Assembly (NCBI GenBank): GCA_964388085.1
Contig: CAYLZW010000004.1
Span: 6,410 to 70,409, forward strand
Direction of reading: 5' to 3'
DNA: 64,000 nt
Origin: CAYLZW01 sp964388085
GTDB taxonomy: Bacteria; Myxococcota; UBA727; CAYLZW01
Part shown: positions 16,109-24,846 of the stretch, piece after piece
How positions within the stretch are numbered: the first letter of the stretch is position 1
Layout of the letters: the number at the start of each line of letters is the position of its first letter
Made by a program: the position numbers and the translations under genes
Notes under the pieces: generated by a model
Databases searched by the model: none
Seen by the model: only the letters and a program-made list of their open reading frames with translations
Told to the model about the DNA's origin: nothing

Positions 16109-16681
16109 TCAGCGCGCGCTCGTCCGGGTGCCGGGCTTCTTCTTCGCGGCGGGCTTCTTCTTCGCGGCTGGCTTCTTCTTCGCGGCGGGCTTCTTCTTCA
16201 CGGCTGGCTTCTTCTTCGCGGCTGGCTTCTTCCTGGGCGCGCGCCGCGCTTGCTCGGCCTGGGCGATGAAGTCGTCGACGCCGACCGCCGCGATGGCCTG
16301 GCCCACGACGTCGAGCGGCAGATCGTCCGCGTGCTTGAAGCGCAGACAGGACTTGCCCATGTCGAGCTTCTTACCGCTCCGCGCGTAGGCGGCCTCGAAG
16401 TCGCGCCGCACCGACGGGATGCCGTAACAGCCCATCAGGTACAGCGACATGTAGTTCTTCTGCGACGCCAACCCGGCGATGGCGAGCGGCTGGCCGTTGT
16501 ACGTGTCGGGATAGCGCGAGAGCGGCACGTAGTAGCCGATCATGCCGTACTGCATGCCCTCTTCGAAGCCGGGGGGGAGGTTCTGCTTGACGACGGCGCG
16601 CACGGCCTCGACGTCGCGGCGGCGATCCGCCGGCAAGGACTGCAGGTACTCGCGCACGCTGGTCACGCTCGATGACGCCAT
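16109..16681 (-). CDS. DUF1801-domain protein with a lysine-rich histone-like tail
   Basis: 190 aa from the ATG at 16681 (GGAG 6 nt upstream). Residues 1-140 are a DUF1801 fold: VREYLQSLPADRR, MQYGMIGYYVPLS, FKHADDLPLD. Residues 150-190 are repeats of A-A-K-K-K-P, a basic tail like histone H1, AlgP or HU-tail proteins. DUF1801 domains occur in small soluble proteins of uncertain role. The tail suggests DNA or polyanion binding (inference). The DNA of the tail is an 18-bp tandem repeat, so its length may vary between strains. Confidence 0.75.
   Translation of the reverse strand: MASSSVTSVREYLQSLPADRRRDVEAVRAVVKQNLPPGFEEGMQYGMIGYYVPLSRYPDTYNGQPLAIAGLASQKNYMSLYLMGCYGIPSVRRDFEAAYARSGKKLDMGKSCLRFKHADDLPLDVVGQAIAAVGVDDFIAQAEQARRAPRKKPAAKKKPAVKKKPAAKKKPAAKKKPAAKKKPGTRTSAR
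16134..16223. repeat. 18-bp tandem repeat, five copies
   Basis: Five consecutive 18-bp units, of the form GGCTTCTTCTTC followed by GCGGCG or GCGGCT, with one or two differences between units and a partial sixth. They encode the Lys/Ala/Pro tail of the overlapping DUF1801 protein. Unit length is a multiple of three, so copy-number changes would keep the frame. Confidence 0.9.
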
Positions 16682-16838
16682 GAGGTTCTCCCTGGAGCGA
16701 GCGGCGCTCCGCGTCCGGGAAGGTAGCCCGGCGCGCACGCTCGCAGCGACCGGACGCCGCTGTCGCGCTCTGCGCGCCGGTGTCTCTCGCCTTTCGCGCG
16801 CGGGCATCCGCCCCCGCACCTGGGATACGCTCGTCTTG

Positions 16839-18329
16839 GTGCGCTCGCCCTTCTGCCTGATCATCGTCGTCACGGCCGTCGCTTGCGAGGGCCCGGTGGC
16901 GCCGGCAGAGGCTCCGAGCCTCGCGAGCGTCGCAGCGCCGGTGGCGGCAGAGCCCGACGCGGGCGGCCCTGACGAGGAGGCGCTCATCGCCTCGGCGCTC
17001 ACCGGGCACACCCGCCAGCGCTACGTCGCGGACCTCGCAGAGATCAAACGAAAGGGCGTGCTGCGCGTCATCACGCGCAACAGCTCCACGAGCTACTTCC
17101 TGCACCGCGGCGCCGAGGCGGGCTTCAACTACGAGCTCGCGAAGCTCCTGGCCGACGAGATCGGCGTGCGGCTCGAGATGGTGGTGCCACGCGCGCCGCG
17201 CGACATGGTGCCGTGGCTCTTGCAGGGCCGCGGCGACATCATCATCGGCGGCATGCCCATCGACGCCCCGCGCGCGCGCCGCGTGCACATGACCCGCCCC
17301 TACCTGCAGACCGTCCACGTCGTCGTCACGCGCAAGGGGCGGGTGCCCGCCATCACGAAGGTGGAGGACCTCGCCACCGCCACGCTGGTAGCGCACCCCT
17401 CCTCGAGCGCCATCAAGCGGCTGCGCCAGCTCTCGCAAGACAGCGGCGTGCGCCTCACGGTGAAGGCCTCCCGCGAGACGCTGCACAGCGAAGACATCCT
17501 CGACGACGTGGCCGCCGGCACGGCCGACGCCGCCGTGGTGCAAAAGCGCGTCGCGGTGACCGAGCTCATGCACCGGGACGATCTGCAGATCGCGCTCGAG
17601 CTGCCCACCGGCATCGTCGAGAGCGCCTTCGGCGTGCACCCCGACAACGAGGCGCTCTGGGCCGCCGCGGATGACTTTCTCCGTCGTCAATACCGCAGCA
17701 CCGTGTTCAACCTCCTCTACTGGCGCTACCACAAGAAGACCGAGCGGGCGGCGCAGGCGCGCGAAGACGAGCTGCTCGCGGGCAAGGGCGGCTTCACCGA
17801 GTGGGACGAGCACTTCAAGGCGGCGTCGCTCGAGCACGGCCTCGATTGGCGCCTGCTCATCGCGCAGGCGTTCCAGGAGAGCCGGCTCGATCCGAAGACG
17901 GTGTCGCCCTACGGCGCCCAGGGCCTCCTGCAGATCATGCCGGCGACGGCGAAGGAGCTGGGCGTCGGCGACCCCTTCGATCCGGTCGAGTCGATCAAGG
18001 GCGGCGCCAGGTACATGGGCAAGCTCATCCGGCGCTTCGACGAGCCCGGCGTCGCGCTGAAGGATCGCATCCGCCTCGCGCTCGCCGCCTATAACGTCGG
18101 CCCCGCGCACGTGGACGACGCGCGCAAGCTCGCCGCCGAGAACGGCCTCGACGAGAACCGCTGGTTCGGCAACGTCGAGAAGGCGCTCTTGCTGCTGTCG
18201 AAGCCGCGCTACTTCAAGAAGGCGCGCTACGGCTACTGTCGCGGCGAGGAGCCGGTGAAGTACGTCTCGCAGATCCAGACGCGCTATGACGCGTATGTCG
18301 CCGCGACGACCGAAGTGCCGCCGCAGTAA
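16839..18329 (+). CDS. MltF-like lytic transglycosylase lipoprotein
   Basis: 496 aa from a GTG at 16839, chosen because it gives a clean lipoprotein signal ending TAVAC (Cys16). Domain 1 (residues about 65-295) is a type 3 solute-binding domain: GVLRVITRNSSTSYFLH, FNYELAKLLADEIG, GRGDIIIGGMPI. Domain 2 (about 325-480) is an SLT goose-lysozyme-like domain: LLIAQAFQESRLDP with the catalytic Glu, then YGAQGLLQIMPATAKELG and LALAAYNVGPAHV. This order is that of MltF, which cleaves peptidoglycan to anhydromuropeptides. MltF in E. coli is regulated through the binding domain. The SDR gene follows 32 bp later on the same strand, without evident functional link. Confidence 0.85.
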   Translation: MRSPFCLIIVVTAVACEGPVAPAEAPSLASVAAPVAAEPDAGGPDEEALIASALTGHTRQRYVADLAEIKRKGVLRVITRNSSTSYFLHRGAEAGFNYELAKLLADEIGVRLEMVVPRAPRDMVPWLLQGRGDIIIGGMPIDAPRARRVHMTRPYLQTVHVVVTRKGRVPAITKVEDLATATLVAHPSSSAIKRLRQLSQDSGVRLTVKASRETLHSEDILDDVAAGTADAAVVQKRVAVTELMHRDDLQIALELPTGIVESAFGVHPDNEALWAAADDFLRRQYRSTVFNLLYWRYHKKTERAAQAREDELLAGKGGFTEWDEHFKAASLEHGLDWRLLIAQAFQESRLDPKTVSPYGAQGLLQIMPATAKELGVGDPFDPVESIKGGARYMGKLIRRFDEPGVALKDRIRLALAAYNVGPAHVDDARKLAAENGLDENRWFGNVEKALLLLSKPRYFKKARYGYCRGEEPVKYVSQIQTRYDAYVAATTEVPPQ

Positions 18330-18361
18330 CCCACCTCCCTCAGAGGAGCCGGGAGCCAACC

Positions 18362-19114
18362 ATGACCTTCTCCCTCGAAGGGCGCGTCGCCGTCGTCACC
18401 GGATCCTCGAAGGGCATCGGCCGCGCCATCGCCGAAGCGCTCGCCCGCGCGGGCGCTCGCGTCGTGGTCTCGAGCCGCAAGCAGGACGTCGTCGACGAGG
18501 TGGCCGCCGGCATCCGCGCCGAGGGCGGTGACGCGGTCGGCCTCGCGGCGCACGTCGGCAAGGACTCCGACCGGCGCCGGCTCGTCGAGGGCACGCTCGA
18601 AAAGTACGGTCGTCTCGACGTGCTGGTGAACAACGCCGCCGTGAACCCCGCCTTCGGGCCGCTGCTCGACGTCGACCCGAGCGCGTTCGACAAGATCATG
18701 GAGGTGAACCTGAAGGCGCCCCTCGAGCTCGGCAAGCTCTGCCAGCCGCACCTCGCCGCGCACGGCAAAGGCAGCGTCATCAACATCTCGAGCATCGGCG
18801 GCGTCTCGCCCGAGCCTTTTCTTGGCGTCTATTCCGTCTCGAAGGCGGGCCTCATCTCGCTGACGAAGGTGATGGCGAAGGAGTGGGGGCCGGACGTGCG
18901 CGCGAACGCCATCTGCCCCGGCCTCATCAAGACCAAGTTCAGCGAAGCGCTCTGGACGAATGAGGACATCACCAAGCAGGCGGTCGGCTCGCAGCCCATC
19001 CCACGCATCGCGGAGCCGGCGGAGGTCGCGGGCCTCTGTGTTTTCCTCGCGGGGGACGCGGCCAGCTACTGCACGGGCAGCGTCTACATGGTCGACGGCG
19101 GCCACTGCATCTAG
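18362..19114 (+). CDS. short-chain dehydrogenase/reductase
   Basis: 250 aa, typical length for a classical SDR. Seen: TGSSKGIGRAIAEALARAG (cofactor loop), VLVNNAAV, INISS with the catalytic Ser, Y-S-V-S-K (Tyr and Lys) and ICPGLIKTKF, ending MVDGGHCI. The R-K pair after the second strand (SSRKQD) suggests NADP(H). AGAGGAGCCGGGAG supplies the ribosome binding site. Substrate is unknown; the family includes 3-oxoacyl-ACP reductases and secondary alcohol dehydrogenases. Confidence 0.92.
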   Translation: MTFSLEGRVAVVTGSSKGIGRAIAEALARAGARVVVSSRKQDVVDEVAAGIRAEGGDAVGLAAHVGKDSDRRRLVEGTLEKYGRLDVLVNNAAVNPAFGPLLDVDPSAFDKIMEVNLKAPLELGKLCQPHLAAHGKGSVINISSIGGVSPEPFLGVYSVSKAGLISLTKVMAKEWGPDVRANAICPGLIKTKFSEALWTNEDITKQAVGSQPIPRIAEPAEVAGLCVFLAGDAASYCTGSVYMVDGGHCI

Positions 19115-19125
19115 CGAGGGGACGC

Positions 19126-20778
19126 TCAGCGGACGTTCAGATCGCGGCGGCAAAAGCCCACCGCGCCCACCGCGATGAGCGCGGCAGCAACGAGGCTGAG
19201 CCCGACGAGCGGGGCGAGCGTGAGCTCGGCGACCGGCAGCTGCGGCACGTGGCCGAAGGGCGAGAGCTGCAATAGCCCCTTCGGGAGCTGCAACAGCGGC
19301 CCGAGGTAGCCCACCAGGAACGCGTAGGTGGGAACGATCCACGACAGCGGTGTGAGCCGCGGCCGGAGTCCGTACAGGGCGACCGCGACGCCGACGGCGA
19401 CCGAGAGCGCGGGCACGAAGGCGAGCGCGGCGCCGACCATCTTCGTGAGGTAGCTCGGATCGTGCAGCACCGCCGAGCCCATGAGCCCGAGCCCGAGCGC
19501 GGACAGCACCAACACGAGCGCGCCTCCGAAGAGGGCGATCAGCACGTGACTCGCGAGCCAGCGGGTGCGGGAGAGCGCGGTGGCGAGCAGCGGCTCGACG
19601 CGTCCGGCGCTCTCCTCGGCTTTCATGCGCAGCGCGGCCAGGACGGCGTACACGGAGGTGAGGATGGCCATGACCGTCATGAACATCGGCGAGACCGACT
19701 CGGCCATGCTGGCGCCGCCGACGCTCGCGAGGAGCTCCGCCATGCGCTCGTTGGTGCCGAGCATCTGCTCGATGTCACCGAGGAGGGAGCCATAAGCGGC
19801 GCCGATCAGCGCCATGCCGACGCTGCATGAGAGCAGCAGCCCGCGATGCAGTCGCAGCGCGAAGCCGAGCGGGTGCACGAGGAAGCTCGACGCGGCCCGC
19901 GCGCCGGGGCTCGTCTGCCGAAGGCCGGCGCCGATGTCCCGGCGTACGCTGAGCGTGAACGCGAGCGCGATGAGCGCCACGCTCGCGACGACGCAGAGCG
20001 ACAGCGGCCACCAGCGGTTGTCGACGTAGACGTAGGTCGCCTGCGCCCAGCCGATGGGGGAGAGCCAGGCCACGGCCTCGTCGCCGCCCGCGTCGCCGGC
20101 GGCGCGCAGCCCGTAGGCGAGGCCGATCACGGCGAGCGCCATGCCGCTCGATCCTCGGGCGTGCGCGGTGAATTGCGCCGTCACCGCGGCGACGCCGGCG
20201 AACACGACGCCGATCGCGCCGTGCGCGGCGCCGTAGAGCAGGGAGCCGCTCCACGTCATGCCCTCGAAGCCGAGCGCGCCGAGGCCGACGCCGATCAGCA
20301 GGGCGAGCGCGACGTTGATGGCGGTGACGACGAGGAGCGCGGCGCTCAAGTGCGCGTGGCGGCCGACGACGCTGGCGCGCACGAGCTCGGCGCGGCCGGA
20401 CTCCTCCTCCGCGCGCGTGTGCCGGACGACCATGAGCACGCTCATCAGGCCGACCATGACGAGCATGAAGCCGAGCATCTGGTGGCCCATCATGGCGCCG
20501 AAGTTGTAATCGCTGAGGTAATGCCTCGGCCCGCTCATGACGAGGCCGGCCGGCGTGTTCATCGTCGCCGCGATGCCCGCGCGCGCGGCGTCCGAGCCGT
20601 AGAGGTCGTGGAAGCTGACCGCCGTCGCCACCGTGGTCAGCGTCAGGGCGCCGAGCCACACGGCGATGCGCACGCGATCACGACGCAGAATGAAGCGCGC
20701 GAGCGTGAACACACCGGCAAAGTCCTGCGCGAAGCTGTCGCTCCGAGGAGGGGCGGGAGACGCGGCCTCGACGTTCAC
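19126..20778 (-). CDS. ABC-2 type exporter permease
   Basis: 550 aa from a GTG at 20778, which overlaps the ATPase stop by 4 bp (GTGA) and has GAGGA upstream. Two similar halves carry about six transmembrane segments each: FILRRDRVRIAVWLGAL and LVRASVVGRHAHLSAALLVV in the first, LHRGLLLSCSVGMALIGAA and LLATALSRTRWLASHVL in the second. Large extracytoplasmic loops follow the first segment of each half. This is the layout of tetronasin- or polyketide-type efflux permeases in actinobacteria and myxobacteria. It exports with the adjacent ATPase; substrate unknown. Confidence 0.85.
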   Translation of the reverse strand: MNVEAASPAPPRSDSFAQDFAGVFTLARFILRRDRVRIAVWLGALTLTTVATAVSFHDLYGSDAARAGIAATMNTPAGLVMSGPRHYLSDYNFGAMMGHQMLGFMLVMVGLMSVLMVVRHTRAEEESGRAELVRASVVGRHAHLSAALLVVTAINVALALLIGVGLGALGFEGMTWSGSLLYGAAHGAIGVVFAGVAAVTAQFTAHARGSSGMALAVIGLAYGLRAAGDAGGDEAVAWLSPIGWAQATYVYVDNRWWPLSLCVVASVALIALAFTLSVRRDIGAGLRQTSPGARAASSFLVHPLGFALRLHRGLLLSCSVGMALIGAAYGSLLGDIEQMLGTNERMAELLASVGGASMAESVSPMFMTVMAILTSVYAVLAALRMKAEESAGRVEPLLATALSRTRWLASHVLIALFGGALVLVLSALGLGLMGSAVLHDPSYLTKMVGAALAFVPALSVAVGVAVALYGLRPRLTPLSWIVPTYAFLVGYLGPLLQLPKGLLQLSPFGHVPQLPVAELTLAPLVGLSLVAAALIAVGAVGFCRRDLNVR

Positions 20779-21698
20779 GGCGATCCTCGTTCGGCGCTCG
20801 CCGTGCTGCCCTCGCCGTAATGGCGCATGAACAGCTGCTCGATCGTGGGCGGGTGCGAGACCAGCGAGCGGATGCCCAGGGCGTGCAGCCGGCCGATGAC
20901 GTCGCCGAGGTGCTCCGCGTCGACGTCGAGGCGCACGCGCTCGTCGCGGACGCTCAGGTTGTGCACGCCGCTCACGCCAAAGAGCGCGGCGGCGGAGCGC
21001 TCGGTGCGCGCGTCGATGGTCGTGCGCGTCAGGTGCCGGAGCTCGTCGAGGGTGCCGGCCTCCACGATGGCGCCCTGGCGCACGATGGAGATGCGATCGC
21101 ACAGCTTCTCGACCTGCGAGAGGATGTGCGACGAGAGCAGCACCGTCCGCCCGCGGGCCTTCTCCTCGAGGATGCAGGCCTGGAACACCGTCTCCATGAG
21201 CGGATCGAGGCCCGCCGTCGGCTCGTCGAGGATGAGCAGCTCCACGTCGCTCGCGAGCGCGGCCACGATGGCGACCTTCTGGCGGTTGCCCTTCGAGTAG
21301 GTGCGTCCCTTCTTGCTCGGGTCGAGGTCGAAGCGCTCGCACAGCGCGTCACGACGGCGCTGGTCGAAGCCGCCGCGCAGACGAGCGAACAGATCGATGG
21401 CCTCGCCGCCGCTCAGGTTCGGCCACAGCTCGACGTCACCGGGGACGTAGGCGAGCCGGCGGTGCAGCGCCGCCGCGCCTCGCCAGGGATCGTCGCCGAG
21501 CACGGAGACCTCGCCCGCGTCCGCCCGGAGCAGCCCGAGCAGCACGCGCAGGGTGGTCGACTTGCCGGCGCCGTTCGGGCCCAAGAAGCCGTGTACCTCT
21601 CCGGGAGCGACGGCGAGATCGACGCCGGCGAGCGCCTTCGTGACGCCGAAGGACTTCACGAGGCCGGACACCGAGATCGCCAAGGACGCGTCTGTCAT
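20775..21698 (-). CDS. ABC transporter ATP-binding protein
   Basis: 307 aa, with GGAG 7 nt before the ATG. Seen: GPNGAGKST (Walker A, about residue 40), YSKGNRQKVAIVAAL (signature variant), LLILDEPTAGLDP (Walker B) and SSHIL (H-loop). The C-terminal 80 residues form the accessory domain usual in drug-type ABC-2 ATPases (DrrA-like). It is coupled to the permease by a 4-bp overlap and powers export by it. Confidence 0.93.
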   Translation of the reverse strand: MTDASLAISVSGLVKSFGVTKALAGVDLAVAPGEVHGFLGPNGAGKSTTLRVLLGLLRADAGEVSVLGDDPWRGAAALHRRLAYVPGDVELWPNLSGGEAIDLFARLRGGFDQRRRDALCERFDLDPSKKGRTYSKGNRQKVAIVAALASDVELLILDEPTAGLDPLMETVFQACILEEKARGRTVLLSSHILSQVEKLCDRISIVRQGAIVEAGTLDELRHLTRTTIDARTERSAAALFGVSGVHNLSVRDERVRLDVDAEHLGDVIGRLHALGIRSLVSHPPTIEQLFMRHYGEGSTASAERGSP

Positions 21699-21741
21699 TT
21701 CGGCTCCAGAGCACTGCGCCGGTAGGTCCTCGAGAGCCGCG

Positions 21742-24700
21742 CTACCCGGCCGCGCGGCGCTCGCGCCAGCCCTCGACCAGCATGTAGAGCACGGGCACGA
21801 CGATGAGCGTCACGACGGTGCCGCTGAACAAGCCGGCCACGACGACGCGCGCGAGCGGTCCCTGCAGCTCGGCGCCGTCGGCCTGGCTGATGGCGACCGG
21901 CAAGAGGCCGAGCAGCGTCGTCGACGTGGTCATCAGGATGGGCCGGAGGCGCCGCACGCAGGCCACCAGCAACGCCTGCCTCACGCGCATGCCCTCGTCC
22001 CGGCGCAGCGAAGCCGCGTAGTCGACGAGCACGATGGCGTTGTTCACCGCGATGCCGACGAGCACGATCATGCCCATGAAGCTGTACAGGTTCAGCGTCG
22101 AGAGGTGCGCGCCGAACAGCACGAGCACGCCGACGCCCGCGAAGGGCACCGAGACCATGACGATGGCCGGCTGCACCAGCGACTCGAACTGCGCCGCCAT
22201 GACCATGTATACGAGCAGCAGCGCGAGGATGGCGCCGAACAGGAGCGAGCGGAACATGTCCTGCGACTCGGCCGCTTCGCCGGTGATGATGGCGCGCGTC
22301 CCGGCGGGGGCGTCGAGCGCCTGCACCTTCGCGCGCAGATCCTCGACGATCTCGCCGAGCGGGCGGCCCTCGATCTCGGCGCCGATGCCGAGCACGCGGT
22401 AGCCCTCGTCGCGTGAGATGACGATAGGGCCCTCTTCGAGCGTGAAGGTCGCTACCTCGCGGACGGGCACGGGCTTGCCCGTCGCGGGCGCGCGCACGAG
22501 CAGCTGCTTGACCTGATCGATGTACTCGCGGTCCTCGAGCGCGAGGCGGAGGACGACGGGTACCTCCTCTTCGGCCGTGCGCAGGCGGGTGACGATGCGC
22601 CCGCGCACGTAGGTCTCGAGGCTTCTGCCGAGGCCCTCGGCGGAGAGGCCGAGCGCGCCCGCCTTCTCGGGATCGACGCGCACGGCGATCTCGTCACGCC
22701 CGCGCAGGCGGGGCTCGCGCACGTCGACGACGCCGTCCACCTCGCGCATGCTTCTGACCACGTCGGCGGCGAAGCGCGACATGTCGTCGAGCTCGGCGCC
22801 GCGCACCTGCACCTCGAGGCGGTCCTCACCAGAGCCGCCGCGCAGGAAGCGGAGCAGGAACAAGCCGCCGCCCGGTCGCACGCCGATCTTCGCGCCCGGC
22901 GCCTTCGGCATGGCGTCGCGCAGCACCTGGGTCACCGTGAGCGTGTCGCGCGGGCGCTCGGCCAGCGGCGGCAAGGTGATGCTGACGCGACCGGTCTCCC
23001 CGGTCGACGACGACCACCAGCCCGGCGAGCCCACGCTCACGTACACGCGCTCGGCCTCGGGCACCTTGTCCATGACGATGGCGCTGATCTCGCGCGCGAG
23101 CACGTCGGTCTCCTCGATGGGCGTGCCGACGGGGAGCTCGATGCTGATCTCGACCTGGCCCTCGTCGGTGGGCGGCATGAGCTCGGTCTCCACGCGCGGG
23201 ATGAGCGCGCAGGCGGCGAGCACGATGGCGACCAGGATGCCGAGCGACGACCACGGGCGCTCGAGGACGATCTTCAGGAAGACGGTGTAGCGCCGCTCGA
23301 GCGCGCGCATGATGAAGCCCGAGTCCGCCAGCATGCCGCCCCTCTCGAACAGGCTGCCGGCGAAGGCGGGCACCACGGTGAGCGAGATGAGCAGCGACGC
23401 GAGCAGCGACGCGGTGACGACGAGCGCGAGCTGCCCGTACACCACGCGGTTGATGCCTTCGAGAAAGAGCACGGGCACGAAGATGACGACGGTGGTCGCC
23501 GTGGAGGCGGCCACCGCGAGCGCGACCTCCGACGCTCCGTCGACGGCCGCGCGCTGGCCGGTCTTGCCGCGCTGGATATGGTGCACGATGCTCTCGAGCA
23601 CGACGATGCCGTTGTCGACGAGCATGCCGACGCCGAGCGCGATGCCGCCGAGGCTCATGAGGTTCAAGGACACGCCGGCCGCGTCCATGACGATGAACGC
23701 CGTCAGCACGCTCGCGGGGATGGAGATCGCGATGAGGACGGTCGCGCGGAAGCTGCGCAAGAACAGCAGGAGCAGCGCGATGGCGAGGATGCCGCCGATG
23801 ACCGCGGCGTCGCGCGCGCCGTTGACCGCGCTCTCGATGTAGAGCGACTGGTCCATGATGACGGAGACCTCGACCTCGGGCAGGTCCTTGCGGATGTTCT
23901 CGAGGGCGGCGTGGACGTTCTTCGCGACGGCGACGGTGTTCTCGCCGGGGCCCTTGCGCACGCCGAGGCGCACCGCGATCTCGCCGTTCACGCGCGCGAT
24001 GTTGTCGATCTCGACGGTGCCGTCGACGATGCGGCCGATGTCCTTGAGCTTCACCACCTCGCCGTTCAGCGCGGCGACGGGGATGTCCTGCAGCTCGGCG
24101 GCGGACTTCTTCGCCGACACGGTGCGCAGGCCCACCTCGCGGCCGGCGTCGGTGACCTTGCCGACGGAGACGTCGACGTTCTCGGCCCTGAGCGCGCGCT
24201 CCACCTGGTCGATGGGGATGCCGAGATCGAGCAGGCGCGAGGCGTACAGCTCGACGCGGATCTCGCGGTCGAAGCCGCCGCGCAGATCGACCGCCGCCAC
24301 GCCCGGCACGCGCGAGAGCGCCGGCTTCACCTCGTCGCGCGCGATGCGGGAGACCTCGCGGAAGTCCGCGCCGTTCGCCGTCACGCTGAGGAACAGGATG
24401 GGGAATTGGTTCGGATCGAAGCGGAACACCTGCGGCGCCTCGAGCTCGTCGGGCAGCAGGTTGCGCGCGCGCTCGACGGCGACGCGCACGTCGTTCATCG
24501 CCTCCATCAGATCAGTGCCGTCGGCGAACGTCATGTAGACGACGGCGGCGCCCTCGCGCGCGGTGGAGCGCATGGTCGTGAGGCCGGGCACGCTCGCGAC
24601 CGCCTCCTCGAGCGGCTCGGTGAGCAGCGACTCCACCTCGAGGCTGCCGACGCCGGGATAGGGCGCGAACACCGTCACCGACGGCAGCTCGAACTCGGGC

Positions 24701-24846
24701 AGAAGATCCACGGACAGGCGCGAGAGGCTGACGATGCCGATGGTGGCCACGACGAGCAGCGCCATCAGGGTCGCCACCGGACGCGCCACCGCGCCGGCGC
24801 TGAGGCCGAAGCTGCGCGGTGGCGGCGGCGGAGCGGGGGAGCTCAC
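21742..24846 (-). CDS. RND-family efflux pump subunit (AcrB-like)
   Basis: 1034 aa, full length for a homotrimeric inner-membrane RND pump. Twelve transmembrane segments in the 1+5, 1+5 order are visible, with two large periplasmic loops. TM4 has GVGMLVDNGIVVLE with a single Asp followed by Asn, and TM10 region has VGIAVNNAIVLVDY. LMPPTDEGQVEI marks the second loop. Proton-motive export through the adaptor and TolC-like partners encoded just upstream; it overlaps the adaptor by 4 bp. The D-N pair, rather than the D-D of AcrB, places it nearer the less characterised HAE1-like pumps. Substrate not predictable. Confidence 0.93.
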   Translation of the reverse strand: MSSPAPPPPPRSFGLSAGAVARPVATLMALLVVATIGIVSLSRLSVDLLPEFELPSVTVFAPYPGVGSLEVESLLTEPLEEAVASVPGLTTMRSTAREGAAVVYMTFADGTDLMEAMNDVRVAVERARNLLPDELEAPQVFRFDPNQFPILFLSVTANGADFREVSRIARDEVKPALSRVPGVAAVDLRGGFDREIRVELYASRLLDLGIPIDQVERALRAENVDVSVGKVTDAGREVGLRTVSAKKSAAELQDIPVAALNGEVVKLKDIGRIVDGTVEIDNIARVNGEIAVRLGVRKGPGENTVAVAKNVHAALENIRKDLPEVEVSVIMDQSLYIESAVNGARDAAVIGGILAIALLLLFLRSFRATVLIAISIPASVLTAFIVMDAAGVSLNLMSLGGIALGVGMLVDNGIVVLESIVHHIQRGKTGQRAAVDGASEVALAVAASTATTVVIFVPVLFLEGINRVVYGQLALVVTASLLASLLISLTVVPAFAGSLFERGGMLADSGFIMRALERRYTVFLKIVLERPWSSLGILVAIVLAACALIPRVETELMPPTDEGQVEISIELPVGTPIEETDVLAREISAIVMDKVPEAERVYVSVGSPGWWSSSTGETGRVSITLPPLAERPRDTLTVTQVLRDAMPKAPGAKIGVRPGGGLFLLRFLRGGSGEDRLEVQVRGAELDDMSRFAADVVRSMREVDGVVDVREPRLRGRDEIAVRVDPEKAGALGLSAEGLGRSLETYVRGRIVTRLRTAEEEVPVVLRLALEDREYIDQVKQLLVRAPATGKPVPVREVATFTLEEGPIVISRDEGYRVLGIGAEIEGRPLGEIVEDLRAKVQALDAPAGTRAIITGEAAESQDMFRSLLFGAILALLLVYMVMAAQFESLVQPAIVMVSVPFAGVGVLVLFGAHLSTLNLYSFMGMIVLVGIAVNNAIVLVDYAASLRRDEGMRVRQALLVACVRRLRPILMTTSTTLLGLLPVAISQADGAELQGPLARVVVAGLFSGTVVTLIVVPVLYMLVEGWRERRAAG

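Noticed and set aside
16134..16223. Possible CRISPR array at the tandem 18-bp repeats
   Set aside because: Units are directly adjacent with no spacers and code for protein; no cas gene nearby.
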